From: Ignavibacteria bacterium
GTDB taxonomy: Bacteria > Bacteroidota > Ignavibacteria > Ignavibacteriales > SURF-24
Assembly (NCBI GenBank): GCA_025612375.1
Contig: JAAXKN010000004.1
Location: 159,059-223,058, forward strand
DNA length: 64,000 nt
Reading direction: 5' to 3'
Both the position numbers and the translations under genes were made by a program. Of the stretch, positions 9,458-19,088 are shown one piece after another (positions within the stretch are counted from its first letter, which is position 1; each line of letters starts with the position of its first letter). The notes below the pieces were generated by a model. It saw only the letters and a list, made by a program, of their open reading frames with translations. It ran no database searches and was not told where the DNA came from.

Positions 9458-10837
9458 ATGTTTACAGAAATTGATAAGCTGCAATATAAAGTAGCAGAGA
9501 AAGGTAAAATCAGCAGCAAAGAAAAGAACTTCAATCTTCTGGACGTACCTTTTATTAAGAAGCTGCTCTTCTGGAAAGCATTCCCATGCTCAATTCAGAC
9601 ATTTATTTTGCTGGTTCTGTTCGGGTTTATCATTATGGGCTGGGGTGTTTATACACCGGAAGGCCTGGATCAGGAGCTTTTTGCAAAATCGAATATAGTA
9701 TGCCTGGTTATCTGGGGCATCTGGTGGCCCATGATGATATGGATAGTTGTTATACTAGGACGCCTCTGGTGCATGATCTGTCCCCTTGAGATGATGAGCA
9801 GGATAGGAGCAAAGATAGGACAGCTCCTGAAAATAAAAAAACTATCAATAAACAGGCCTGTTAAATCCGGCTATATTATCGTAAGCTTATATGCTGCAAT
9901 CCAACTGCTTGCAGCGGGTACAGGACTGCATTATGTTCCTGCTTACACGGCTTTATTCCTCTTTTCTCTGATCGCCTTTTCCATGGTTATAGGTTTAATT
10001 TTTAAGAGCGGCTCATTCTGCAAGGGGTTCTGCCCGATTGCAATGACATTAAATGCTTATAGCAGGGGAAGCATGCTGGCTGTAAGGGCCAGTTCCGGCG
10101 AGAAATGCGAAGAGTGCAGAACTAAAAACTGTATGAGGCCCACCGGGAACCGAAGTATATTTAAGTCAGACGGCGGCTGCCCGGTAAACATCTATCCGCC
10201 CCAATTAAAAAGCAATAAAGACTGCCTGCTGTGCGGACGGTGTTTGAAATCCTGTACATCCGGCAACATGCAACTGCTACTAAGGCTGCCCTTTAGTAAA
10301 AAAGACCAGCGGCAGAAAAGTGTGTCCTGGGCATTAACATTCTTTATAATGATGGACAGCGGCTTTGTCCTTAGTGAAATTTGTGAGGAGTGGGATCTAA
10401 CCGATAAGATCTTTATGGCAGTTCCGCAGTATTTTCTGAACTATTTTAATTTAAAGGGGTATTCCGGATGGATTGAAGGCCTGTGGGCACTTTTCATTTT
10501 CCCTTTATTTCTGTGGACGCTTACGGGGCTATTCCTTAAGAGCATAGGGGTGCTAAAGAGCATCATTCATTCGTGGAGGTCTTTTGCCCTCCGGGCAGTA
10601 ATTATTACTTCCTCGCTGCATTTAATGAAGAGCCTCATAAGATTTTCTGAATGGTCGGCTTTCTTTCCCTATGCCCTCAAAGGACCATGGGAAATCAATA
10701 ATCCGGAGCCCCTCAGCAGCAGTGTATCATTTTATCCGGAGCCTTTATTTAACTGGTTTGTAGTTTTATCCATCAGTATAACAATCCTTTGCTTTGCGTT
10801 GTATTTCTTCATACTTGAAAAGCATATTGGGGAATAA
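9458..10837 (+). CDS. NapH/NosR-type membrane polyferredoxin
   Basis: Membrane-bound iron-sulfur protein of 459 residues. About five to seven hydrophobic segments surround Cys motifs typical of the NapH/NosR/CcoG group: RLWCMICPLE, FCKGFCPI, a CEECRTKNC cluster, and a ferredoxin motif C-LL-C-GR-C-LKS-C (CX2CX2CX3C) for a 4Fe-4S cluster. In known relatives such proteins pass electrons from quinol to periplasmic enzymes or assemble metal centres. Here no nap, nos or cbb3 genes are adjacent, so the partner is unknown. No FMN-binding domain is present, which argues against NosR itself. A putative operon with the small exported protein upstream is inferred from the 46 bp gap. Confidence 0.82.
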   Translation: MFTEIDKLQYKVAEKGKISSKEKNFNLLDVPFIKKLLFWKAFPCSIQTFILLVLFGFIIMGWGVYTPEGLDQELFAKSNIVCLVIWGIWWPMMIWIVVILGRLWCMICPLEMMSRIGAKIGQLLKIKKLSINRPVKSGYIIVSLYAAIQLLAAGTGLHYVPAYTALFLFSLIAFSMVIGLIFKSGSFCKGFCPIAMTLNAYSRGSMLAVRASSGEKCEECRTKNCMRPTGNRSIFKSDGGCPVNIYPPQLKSNKDCLLCGRCLKSCTSGNMQLLLRLPFSKKDQRQKSVSWALTFFIMMDSGFVLSEICEEWDLTDKIFMAVPQYFLNYFNLKGYSGWIEGLWALFIFPLFLWTLTGLFLKSIGVLKSIIHSWRSFALRAVIITSSLHLMKSLIRFSEWSAFFPYALKGPWEINNPEPLSSSVSFYPEPLFNWFVVLSISITILCFALYFFILEKHIGE

Positions 10838-11034
10838 TTACTAATTCACCAAACATAAATGAGGCGCAAATGGTATAAATGAATGTTTAGACGCCATCAA
10901 TTGCAACACCATCCTGTGAGAGAAATAAGCTCTGCCTGACCAGCTGTCATTAAATGGCGTCATCTTCCATATTGAATGATTCATATTCCAAAGTGAACTT
11001 ACATCGGTTTTATTGACTGGTCACAAAATAACCA

Positions 11035-11565
11035 TTATTTCCTTTTAAGTATAACTGTTGAATATGCTTCAAAATCTTTATTTGGAGGGGCTAATTCAAA
11101 GGTTTCCGTGAATTCATTATCACTATTTATTTTGTATGTTTCTTTTGCTCGCCACCCCGGTTGGATGTTTTCAATTGCTTCGGAGATGAAAATAATTATT
11201 TTTCCATCCGGCGACATACTCTCAAGTACATATTGGTTTACAAATCCTTCAATATGGAACTGCCTTAGTACAAATGTCTTTCTAAGCTTATCATAGCTGA
11301 TATAACCGATATCTTCATGAATCTCTCCCTTTGGATTTTCAGCCGAAGGGGGAAAGGCCGATTTATTTCTGACTTCGATAAATTTATTGTTGAGTATAAA
11401 ATTATAACTGCGCTCATAAATCCCCTGCCCCGGTTCGCCGCCGCCTTTGCCTTCCCAGTTCCCAGATAGGAATTTTAATTTCTGCCAAATGCTGTCCTGG
11501 TCCGCTTTCTGAGCAAAACAGGAAAAAGATAAAGAGAGTAGTGCAACTGCGATTATTTTTATCAT
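11035..11565 (-). CDS. Exported lipocalin-like protein (DUF1579/THAP4-like fold)
   Basis: A 176-residue protein with a signal peptide (IIAVALLSLSFSCFAQ). The mature domain has the pattern of small beta-barrels of the DUF1579 or nitrobindin/THAP4-like group: an early LKFLSGNWEGKGG motif and alternating strands ending in TVILKRK. Such barrels may bind haem or other hydrophobic ligands, but the nitrobindin haem-binding His cannot be assigned here. It is monocistronic, and the flanking gaps of about 200 bp hold no other genes. Confidence 0.65.
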   Translation of the reverse strand: MIKIIAVALLSLSFSCFAQKADQDSIWQKLKFLSGNWEGKGGGEPGQGIYERSYNFILNNKFIEVRNKSAFPPSAENPKGEIHEDIGYISYDKLRKTFVLRQFHIEGFVNQYVLESMSPDGKIIIFISEAIENIQPGWRAKETYKINSDNEFTETFELAPPNKDFEAYSTVILKRK

Positions 11566-11762
11566 TTGATATCTCCGGACAGGGTTAAATTAAAAATGTA
11601 ATCTAAACTGCAATAAAATAACAAAACTCCGCTTCAATGGGAAACACAAATTCCCAGAATTTCTGGATGCCCGGGTTCATTATATTGCACTTTCTATGCA
11701 GACGTTTACCAGGGCAAACGCCTGCATAAAATTATATGGGTCATCAGGAAAATACTTCTGTT

Positions 11763-12923
11763 TTATTTTTTGCACGTATTTTGCAGGTAGCCAAACAGTC
11801 CGTGACTTTCATCGTCAGGACCTGCGGTAAAATAAATTCTATCCAGGTCTCCGGTCATATTATGCTGGCCGTCAAATACACCGTCATCTATAGTTTTTAT
11901 TGCCCATAGTCCGTCAATTGCAATTGGTTTACCTTGCGTATCCATAAGCGGGCCGAGGAATTTTCCGCTGATATCGAACATGTTAACGCTTCCGTCGCCG
12001 AAGTTTCCGATGAGTATTGTGGCCGCTTTCCCATGGAAATTATCAGGGGCAAGGGTTATGCCCCATGGCGAATTAAGGGGGCCGTTGGAAGCAAAACGCT
12101 TAATTAATTTGCCTCCTGTGGTGAAGACGTCTATAAACCCGTTACCCGGCCCTTTCTGATCATCCTCATTATCCGGGCCTTTTTGTTTGGCATATGTTAC
12201 AAAAATGCGGCCATATAAGCGTTTGATATTAAATGGAGCAAATCCTGCCGGAATGTCGTTATCGGCAAATGACATATTGGAAACCAGCTTAAAATCAGAA
12301 TCGAAGACATCTATTCGTGCCTGCTTAAAGTTGGCGGCATATAAAAAGGGGCGCCCATTATGTATGGCAATATCTATCCCCTTATAAACTGCCGACTGGC
12401 CGGATTGGTCAGCTGCAACTACGGCATTAGTTCCCAGGCTGGGTTCCCATACAGATATAATGCCGTCTTCACCGGCAAATATCAGTCTTGCCCGCGTATT
12501 TGTCTTTGGAATCATGAAGTAATTTGTGAAGTTAAATACGGCACCTGAAGGTTTTCCGCCCGGCGCATTATTTACCGTGGGTATTGTAACGGGACTAATG
12601 GCCTGATTGCCCATAGCGTCATAAGCCAGACCTAATCCTGTTCCATTTGCAGATATCCAGAATCTGCCCGATGGGCTTAGAGCTAATCCCCAAGCGTTCT
12701 GCAGATTTGGATCACGCCTGGAAGTTGAAAATCCGGCTGTATCTGAAACCAGATTAATCTGTTGATAAAGATTTTTCTCACTGCCTGACTTGTTCAACTG
12801 AGTGCTGCCGGACTGATCCGGGCCAACAGGTAAAACCGAAGGAGCCTTGTCAGAGCATCCGGAAATAATCACCAGCAGAAATCCCGCTATTGCAAGGATA
12901 CTTAAATATATTTTACTAAGCAT
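11763..12923 (-). CDS. TIGR03118-family lipoprotein
   Basis: A 386-residue lipoprotein. The start at MLSK is supported by a strong AAAGGAGG six bases upstream and by a lipoprotein signal peptide ending in the lipobox before the Cys of SGC. The first open codon 17 residues earlier lacks this. The mature part matches the TIGR03118 family, with motifs such as NLQNAWGLALSPSG near the N-terminus and repeated NFGDG/WGI strands suggesting a beta-propeller. The family has no established biochemical role; an extracellular or periplasmic scaffold or enzyme is possible. It stands alone, with a gap of about 450 bp upstream. Confidence 0.85.
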   Translation of the reverse strand: MLSKIYLSILAIAGFLLVIISGCSDKAPSVLPVGPDQSGSTQLNKSGSEKNLYQQINLVSDTAGFSTSRRDPNLQNAWGLALSPSGRFWISANGTGLGLAYDAMGNQAISPVTIPTVNNAPGGKPSGAVFNFTNYFMIPKTNTRARLIFAGEDGIISVWEPSLGTNAVVAADQSGQSAVYKGIDIAIHNGRPFLYAANFKQARIDVFDSDFKLVSNMSFADNDIPAGFAPFNIKRLYGRIFVTYAKQKGPDNEDDQKGPGNGFIDVFTTGGKLIKRFASNGPLNSPWGITLAPDNFHGKAATILIGNFGDGSVNMFDISGKFLGPLMDTQGKPIAIDGLWAIKTIDDGVFDGQHNMTGDLDRIYFTAGPDDESHGLFGYLQNTCKK

Positions 12924-13376
12924 AATACCTCCTTTATTAGGATAAATATTACTGCTCCTGATTATCCGGACCATTGACCAGCAGACTAACTTTTAGAATT
13001 TTGGAATCGTTTAATGGCTTTAGTATGAATAGTTCTAAAGAACAAACAATAAATATGATGCTGTTTAATTTAATCTCTGCCTGATCCTTATAATAGATGA
13101 AAATGCATCGGATCAAACCAGACAATTTTAGAAAGTTGATCCCATTTTAGAATTTCCCGGATAAGCAATTCCAAGTTATACCCGGGCCACTCTACTACAG
13201 GAGCATTGAATTTACCTTATGCAACGAAGTTTCTTGAATCAACCCACTAAAACATACATGGATAAATAAATGATACACGGTATCTTACTGCAGGAGTGTG
13301 TCCGAAGAGAAAAAGTGAAGAGTTCATAGGGATTATCATGCCTGATTTGCTTTCGGATGGAAACAAGAAGCTAAGG
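12924..13376. other. Intergenic region, no gene seen
   Basis: About 450 bp between the TIGR03118 lipoprotein (transcribed away to the left) and the terminator of the GH65-like gene. Both strands are broken by stops. It presumably holds the lipoprotein promoter near its left end. No repeat or RNA motif was recognised. Confidence 0.6.
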
Positions 13377-13423
13377 AACAGGAAACGGGAACATTAGTAT
13401 TAATGGATCCCGTTTCCTGTTTT
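13377..13423 (-). terminator. Intrinsic terminator of the GH65-like gene
   Basis: Fourteen to fifteen base arms (AACAGGAAACGGGA and TCCCGTTTCCTGTTT) around a 17-base loop, seven bases after the stop codon of the minus-strand gene. Confidence 0.85.
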
Positions 13424-13429
13424 AAGTGC

Positions 13430-15610
13430 TTACTTTACCGGTGTCATATCCAGTTTATTATTCCTGATGCTGATATCAAAGAGTTTGTTGTTTAAGGTGA
13501 AGTTCTTTAGTGTAAGTGAAGTGATATTTCTTGGGAGCATGGGCTTGAATTCCTGAATGAATCCTTTATCAGTCAGCCTTAAGCCCGTGTAGCCAAATAT
13601 TACCTGCTGAAGAAATGCTCCCGCACCGGTCAGGAAATTAATAGACTGGTTGGTATGTGTCTCGGCAAGCACATTAAAAGGCGGCCTCAGGTAACCTTTA
13701 TACGTTTTTTCAATTGTGTAGTTGAAAAGACTGTCGTCGCCAAGCTCGGCTGCAATAATCGGTAGAAAATTACTTCCCATATTGGCTCCCGGACCTATCT
13801 GATCCAATCCTTTCACAGCATTAAGGAGATCATTCCTTTTTACATTTTGCGGCATGTTTATCTGCAGGGGATAGCTCAGAAGGGGGGCCACGCTTGTCCA
13901 GAATCCGGCGTCTTCTTTTGTGCCTTCGGGGGCATTTTCGTAGATCGGATGGGACTGAGTCTTTGCATCAAGCGGAATAAACATTTTTTCTGCTATCTTT
14001 TTCCATTCGGGGTTTTTATCTGTATTTAGAAGATTAGCTGCATTTGCTGCAATCTCAAGATTCAGTTTGGCAATTGAGTTGGTATATGTTTCATTGTTTA
14101 CATTCTGCATGCCCTCACTTACTGAAACAAGTTTCCCGATTTCGTAGCGGTCCTTTTCTTTATTGTAATTTACACGGCTTACCCAGAAATCTGCTGTTGC
14201 CGAAATAACCTTCCATCCGAATTCTTTTAACCAGTTTATATCTTTTGTCGCCAGGTAATACTGCCATTGTGCAAGTGCTACGTCCCCAACAATATGATTT
14301 TCCTTTGCTGCATTCTGAATGGCAAAATAAGGGGTTGTCTCGGCACCGGTTTCATCCGACTCCCATGGGTACATGGCCCCTTTGTAATTGTTCTTCTTTG
14401 CATTTTCCAAAGCTGCCGGGAGCGCGTTTACCCTGAACATTACAAGGGATTTTGCCATGCCGGGATGCATTACCAAAAGCGGGGGGAACATATAAGTATC
14501 TGCATCCCAGAATATATGCCCGTAATAGCCCGATGTTGCAAGACCCATTGGCCCAATGCTGAAGCCCGTATTTTCCATTACACTTGAAAGAAGATAAAAG
14601 ATCATTGAATGAATCAACCTTTGAAAATCCTTATCCCCTTCTGCAATAATATCTGTATTCCAAAGATTACTCATGGCAGAATTATTCTCATTCAGGAGTG
14701 TTTGGAAGCCGGTATTTTTTGCCCTATTGCAAATATCCGCTGTCTTTTTCCGGATATCTGCCTTTTCATCCCTGTCGGATTCAACGGAAACGAACTTATA
14801 AAAAGTGTACTTTTGCCCCTTTACAGCCTTGAAGCTGATTTCAACGGAGGCCGAATTATTCCCCTTCCGGGAAACTATAACAGGGGAGGAAAGCTGGTCA
14901 AAAGTAACTTCTGCTGAAATAGCAACCCTGGTATCCTTGCCGTCACTTTGCGACAGGATCTGCATCCTCCCGCTGTTCTTATCATTTTCCGAGGCTGTAC
15001 TAAGAACTTTCATATATCCCGGGTACCAGAAAGGCGGCCAGGTCCCCTCAACCACAGGAGCGATGTTAGTCAGTTTGGCAAGAGCTGCTCTTTTTGGCTC
15101 CTGCCTTTGTTTTAATGGAAAAACAAGCTTTACGGTGCCTGAAAAATCAGGTGTTATATTTAATTCCATGAGGGCAAGATTCTTCTGGCTTCTTGAAATT
15201 AAGCTTATTATATCAATTGCTGTTTTCTTCTTGTTTGAATTCCAGGTGTATCTGGTCTCAAGCGTTCCATTATACATATTAAGTGTCTGCGAATAATCTG
15301 AAAACTGGGTTGAGTCATTTGCGGGATCATTAAGCCATTTTGTTCCGTTATAAAAATCGATCTCATTCCAGGCAGGCAGGCAGGCAATTCTGGGAATATC
15401 ATCTTTGCCATGGTCATACACTTTAACCATAAACGACTCTGCCTGCTGTGTTCCAATCGGTGTTGAAGAAAGGCTGAAATATCCGTTACCTATATAAGTC
15501 GGGAAATAAGGACGAAAGTGCCTGGCCTGAAGGATAAAACTTTCATCCTGTGCTATTGCGGCGGAGGCTGAAAATATTACCATGAAGAGGAAAATCCTTA
15601 AATGTTTCAT
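13430..15610 (-). CDS. Secreted GH65-like glycoside hydrolase (acid trehalase/PGGHG type)
   Basis: A 726-residue exported enzyme with a signal peptide (FLFMVIFSASAAIAQ). The N-terminal beta-sandwich (about 25-300) and the (alpha/alpha)6 barrel (about 330-650) match clan GH-L proteins related to GH65: FWDADTYMFPPLLV, then YPWESDETGAET, which carries the acidic residues at the catalytic position, and a short C-terminal beta domain. The closest described members are acid trehalases and protein-glucosylgalactosylhydroxylysine glucosidase, so it probably releases glucose from an alpha-linked disaccharide or glycan; the substrate is not provable from sequence. It lies 105 bp downstream of a TonB receptor on the same strand but is separated from it by a terminator, so it may have its own promoter. 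Confidence 0.8.
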   Translation of the reverse strand: MKHLRIFLFMVIFSASAAIAQDESFILQARHFRPYFPTYIGNGYFSLSSTPIGTQQAESFMVKVYDHGKDDIPRIACLPAWNEIDFYNGTKWLNDPANDSTQFSDYSQTLNMYNGTLETRYTWNSNKKKTAIDIISLISRSQKNLALMELNITPDFSGTVKLVFPLKQRQEPKRAALAKLTNIAPVVEGTWPPFWYPGYMKVLSTASENDKNSGRMQILSQSDGKDTRVAISAEVTFDQLSSPVIVSRKGNNSASVEISFKAVKGQKYTFYKFVSVESDRDEKADIRKKTADICNRAKNTGFQTLLNENNSAMSNLWNTDIIAEGDKDFQRLIHSMIFYLLSSVMENTGFSIGPMGLATSGYYGHIFWDADTYMFPPLLVMHPGMAKSLVMFRVNALPAALENAKKNNYKGAMYPWESDETGAETTPYFAIQNAAKENHIVGDVALAQWQYYLATKDINWLKEFGWKVISATADFWVSRVNYNKEKDRYEIGKLVSVSEGMQNVNNETYTNSIAKLNLEIAANAANLLNTDKNPEWKKIAEKMFIPLDAKTQSHPIYENAPEGTKEDAGFWTSVAPLLSYPLQINMPQNVKRNDLLNAVKGLDQIGPGANMGSNFLPIIAAELGDDSLFNYTIEKTYKGYLRPPFNVLAETHTNQSINFLTGAGAFLQQVIFGYTGLRLTDKGFIQEFKPMLPRNITSLTLKNFTLNNKLFDISIRNNKLDMTPVK

Positions 15611-15660
15611 TTTACTGCCCTCAATTATCTTTTTCGGGTTTACTGGAAAATATAAAATCT

Positions 15661-15693
15661 GGACAGATGAGGCGGGAAAAACCTCATCTGTTC
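15661..15693 (-). terminator. Intrinsic terminator after TonB receptor
   Basis: Arms ACAGATGAGG and CCTCATCTGT around a short loop, 22 bases past the receptor stop codon and just before the GH65-like gene. Confidence 0.75.
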
Positions 15694-15715
15694 ATCAAAA
15701 GCTTCTGATAACTTC

Positions 15716-18421
15716 CTAGAACCGATAACTAAGTGAAGCTGTCAGTCTCCTTGGCAGTATCGGCCTTGCAACAAAATAATACGAAGAAATGCCCGGCGTC
15801 CTCGGGTTTCCTTCCTCAAGCCCCTTGGACTGGTAAACATTCAGCAAATCAACCGAGAGAACCAGCCCCTGATTTGGAAAACCGTATGCAATGCCGGCAT
15901 TCATATAATTATAAGCGTGAAGCGTAAAGTACTCCTGGTACGTAGTATACTTGCCTGTGGCCTGGTCATAGATCGCGTTTACAAGAGTTCTTGCGCCGAC
16001 ATAATGGAAGTCTGCATAAGCAGTAAATCCCAACATAGAATAAGTTGCAGAGATATTAGCCACCCATTTAGGTATTCCGCCGGCAGTAAGGGCTGCGCCG
16101 CCGGAGCCCTCTACATTCTTTGCCTGAGTGTAAGTGCCTACTCCAATTAAGCCAAGGCCCTGAATTGGCTGAAGCGAGAGCTCAATTTCGGCGCCGTATG
16201 CCCTGTTATCCGGATTACCTCTTATAACCCATACACCCTGACCTGTTGCAGGATTCAGTTCAAAACCCTGGCTTACGATATTCGTAAGTTCCTCCCAGAA
16301 TCCATTAACAGTAAAAGCATACAGCGGGTCAGAGAGCTTGATGCCGCCTTCATACGATACAAGTCTCCTGTTTCCAAAGAGGTCTATCTGCTGCTGGGCT
16401 GTTGCGTCAAGGAATTCATCTAGTGCGGGCATTTTGTATGCACGGTTTGCCTGGGCATATAAAGCAACCTGGTCCGTAAGTCCGAAATTAAGCCCTATAG
16501 ATCCGGCCCAGTCTCTGATTGTACGGTTGAAATGCCTGAAGGAATAGTTTCCCCACTGTTCGTTATTATATGTGGTAGCCGGGTTATTATCCAGGTCGAC
16601 TGTCGATTGATTCTCTGCGTCCTGGACGTAACTGTCGATTTCACCTCTTAAACCCAGGTCAAGGCGCAGCCTTGGGAGCAGCGCGAATGAGCCGCCGATC
16701 ATTCCTGAAAAAATTGAAGTAGAGCCGCTTCCATTGCGGTAGAGGGAAACAAAATTTCTGAAGCCGTTGAATGTCGAAAAAACCGGTGCTCCGCCGCCGG
16801 TCGAAAGGGCCATGTCAACCAGCCTTGGGTTATCCCTGACATCCATCAGAATATCGGAGAAATACCATCTGTTGGTCTGCGTATAATTTGCAGCATAAAG
16901 CCCAATGGAAACAGTATGCTTCTTTTCGAATGTCTTCACTATCTGCAGCTGGTCCTGGAAAGCCGACAAAGGTTTCTGAACCGTAACCAGCTGGCTGGGA
17001 GATAAAAATGCCAGGCCGTTATTGGCAGTAAGATCAAATGGAAGCTTTTGCCCGGCTGCATTGAAGTAATTTGTATAGAAAAAGCTTGCATTTGTTCCGG
17101 CCGGAAGTTTCAGCCCTGCCACATAGTCTCTAACGCTTGTGGGCTGGCCAGTAAAAATTCCATTCCAGCCCTGTGAATCCTGCATGAACTGGGCCATGTT
17201 TCTTATGGTCAGACCTTCGTCGAAATTAAAACTTACGTCGCCCGTAAGCCAGTATGCCTGTGTTATGAGGCCATCCTCAAGCGGGTATTTTAAGTCGCCA
17301 GTAGGAGTCGGGACAACCAGATTGTTGGCCTCATTGGTGTTCATAGCGCCATAGTCTGAAAATCCCGGTACGTACTGCGGATCGTCGGGGTTCTGGAAAG
17401 GCAGTGGAAGTATGAACTGGTTCCGGTCGTTAATGACCTTAAAGCTGCCCCTGACATACCCATTATCCAAGAGTTTTGTTATGCTTCCTTTAATCTGCCC
17501 GCCCTTTATGGCAGGAAAGCCAGGATATCTTACGCCTTGGTCGTACCTGTAGAATCCGCCAAGGTTAAATCTTACGTCGTTACTTAGCGGGCCATTTACA
17601 TTGAAGTCGTATCGAGCAAGGCCTTTGGTTCCCCCGGTTGCCTTTATTATGCCGCTAAAACTGGGGCCTCCGGTCTTGTTTATAAAATTAATTATTGCAC
17701 CCGGCGTGTTGGATCCAAAAAGTGCTGAGGAACCGCCGCGTACAACCTCAATGCTCTGGATGTTTTCATCAGGCCTGAATAAGTTATCCGCATTCATAAA
17801 GAAGGTATGCATGGTTGGGAATACCGGAAGTCCATCTTCCATAAACATTACATATTCTACTCCCAGAATGCCGCGGACTGATATGTTTTCATTTACCTCA
17901 CCGCCTGAACTTTCAACTCGTGTGAAGCCTGGTACATACCGCAAAGCTTCAGTTGTGCTTCTGGGATTTGCCTGTTCAAGTTCCCTTGGAGTGATTGTAC
18001 TTATTGCAACGGAGGATTCAAGTTTGGGTATTGGGGAAATTGTACCCGTTACAACAATTTCCTGCAGATTAAGAACGTCTGCAGAGAGCGTGAAGTTATG
18101 CGACGCTGTCCTTCCGCCGGTAACTGTTACAGAAGTAGTGACAGCTTTGTAGCCAATTGCACTTGCCCTCAATTGGTATGTTCCTTCAGGAACATTGGCT
18201 ATTGTGTACCTGCCCTGCGCATCAGAGGCGGCACCCATAGGGGTATTTACCAGTGCAACCGTAGCATATGAAACCGGAGTCCCATCACTTTGTGTTACAG
18301 TTCCTCTTATTGTACCGGTCGTTTGTGCAAGGTCAGTTGCAAGGAATGCTGTCAGAATTAAAACAATAATGAGCCATATTGAATTAATTAAATCTTTGAA
18401 GCTAAAAGTAGATTTCTGCAT
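15716..18421 (-). CDS. TonB-dependent outer membrane receptor
   Basis: A 901-residue receptor. The start is the MQKST codon, because GGAGG lies six bases upstream; an earlier Met five codons before lacks that spacing. A signal peptide (LIVLILTAFLATDLAQ) is followed by a carboxypeptidase-regulatory-like domain (about 30-115, GTIRGTVTQSDGTPVSYATV), a plug domain (about 120-245, with TGTISPIPKLESSVAI and RGGSSALFGSNTPGAIINF), and a 22-strand barrel ending in the aromatic LTASLSYRF. Such receptors import siderophores, cobalamin or glycans using TonB energy. No SusD-like lipoprotein follows, so this is not a standard SusC/D pair. Its downstream neighbour is a secreted glucosidase-like enzyme, weakly suggesting sugar uptake. 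Confidence 0.92.
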   Translation of the reverse strand: MQKSTFSFKDLINSIWLIIVLILTAFLATDLAQTTGTIRGTVTQSDGTPVSYATVALVNTPMGAASDAQGRYTIANVPEGTYQLRASAIGYKAVTTSVTVTGGRTASHNFTLSADVLNLQEIVVTGTISPIPKLESSVAISTITPRELEQANPRSTTEALRYVPGFTRVESSGGEVNENISVRGILGVEYVMFMEDGLPVFPTMHTFFMNADNLFRPDENIQSIEVVRGGSSALFGSNTPGAIINFINKTGGPSFSGIIKATGGTKGLARYDFNVNGPLSNDVRFNLGGFYRYDQGVRYPGFPAIKGGQIKGSITKLLDNGYVRGSFKVINDRNQFILPLPFQNPDDPQYVPGFSDYGAMNTNEANNLVVPTPTGDLKYPLEDGLITQAYWLTGDVSFNFDEGLTIRNMAQFMQDSQGWNGIFTGQPTSVRDYVAGLKLPAGTNASFFYTNYFNAAGQKLPFDLTANNGLAFLSPSQLVTVQKPLSAFQDQLQIVKTFEKKHTVSIGLYAANYTQTNRWYFSDILMDVRDNPRLVDMALSTGGGAPVFSTFNGFRNFVSLYRNGSGSTSIFSGMIGGSFALLPRLRLDLGLRGEIDSYVQDAENQSTVDLDNNPATTYNNEQWGNYSFRHFNRTIRDWAGSIGLNFGLTDQVALYAQANRAYKMPALDEFLDATAQQQIDLFGNRRLVSYEGGIKLSDPLYAFTVNGFWEELTNIVSQGFELNPATGQGVWVIRGNPDNRAYGAEIELSLQPIQGLGLIGVGTYTQAKNVEGSGGAALTAGGIPKWVANISATYSMLGFTAYADFHYVGARTLVNAIYDQATGKYTTYQEYFTLHAYNYMNAGIAYGFPNQGLVLSVDLLNVYQSKGLEEGNPRTPGISSYYFVARPILPRRLTASLSYRF

Positions 18422-19021
18422 GATTGCCTCCTGCAAGTTAGTCTTTTAGGTTATTGCTGAATTATATGCCTGCATTCAAATGGACGTATATATGTCTTTG
18501 ATCTCAAAAATCATCCTAAGCTGTTAGGCCGCAATTCAATCACCATAATAACTATCAGACAGATAATATATATTTCAGTTTCACTGAATAATCCTGCAAC
18601 TGGAGGTAATTCCGGTATGTATTGGATAAGAAATTTCGATCTTAATTTAAGGAGTCTTTCATCGTAAGGATTTTCTGCTCCTAAAAGCGGAATTTCGATT
18701 ATCCATTTACAGGAGACACCGAAATACCGAAAACGACTTGACTAAACTATTCTGCTTCAGCGGACCATTACCGGCATTATAACAAACAATGGCCCTTTTA
18801 TAACTTTCTCCTCTCTTTAATTTCCAGTTAAATAGTTTATGCCTGAGATTTCCTAATTATTAAAGTATCCTAATTTTATTCAATATCAAGGATTATAAAA
18901 GGTGCTATTTTGTAATTGTAAAAGGTATGTTGCTGCTGGGTGGAAAGTTTGATTTTTAACAGGGGTTTACCCTTGAAAGCAGATAACAGGCCAGCAAAAT
19001 TGGAATCTGATTTGCGGGACT
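18422..19021. other. 600 bp intergenic region, mostly unexplained
   Basis: Lies upstream of the TonB receptor gene and beyond the cyd operon terminator. I see no start-to-stop gene, no B12-box-like riboswitch core and no repeat. A minus-strand frame near 18530-18760 stays open for about 70 codons but has no convincing start. The receptor promoter should be near the left end. Confidence 0.5.
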
Positions 19022-19063
19022 AAAAAAAGGAGGCAGGATGTGGTAATTAAACCATATCCTGCC
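19022..19063 (-). terminator. Intrinsic terminator of the rrf2-cydAB operon
   Basis: Thirteen-base arms (GGCAGGATGTGGT and ACCATATCCTGCC, one mismatch) and, on the minus strand, a following run of T residues. It lies about 25 bases after the cydB stop. Confidence 0.88.
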
Positions 19064-19088
19064 CATGCGGCACTATACCCTGATCATT

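Noticed and set aside
15716..18421. SusC/SusD polysaccharide utilisation locus
   Set aside because: No SusD-like lipoprotein follows the receptor and the next gene is separated by a terminator.
18530..18760. Minus-strand open frame of about 70 codons upstream of the TonB receptor
   Set aside because: No start codon with a ribosome site and no recognisable domain; could be chance in an AT-rich leader.
18422..19021. Cobalamin riboswitch before the TonB receptor
   Set aside because: No B12-box core or matching stems could be seen on the minus strand.
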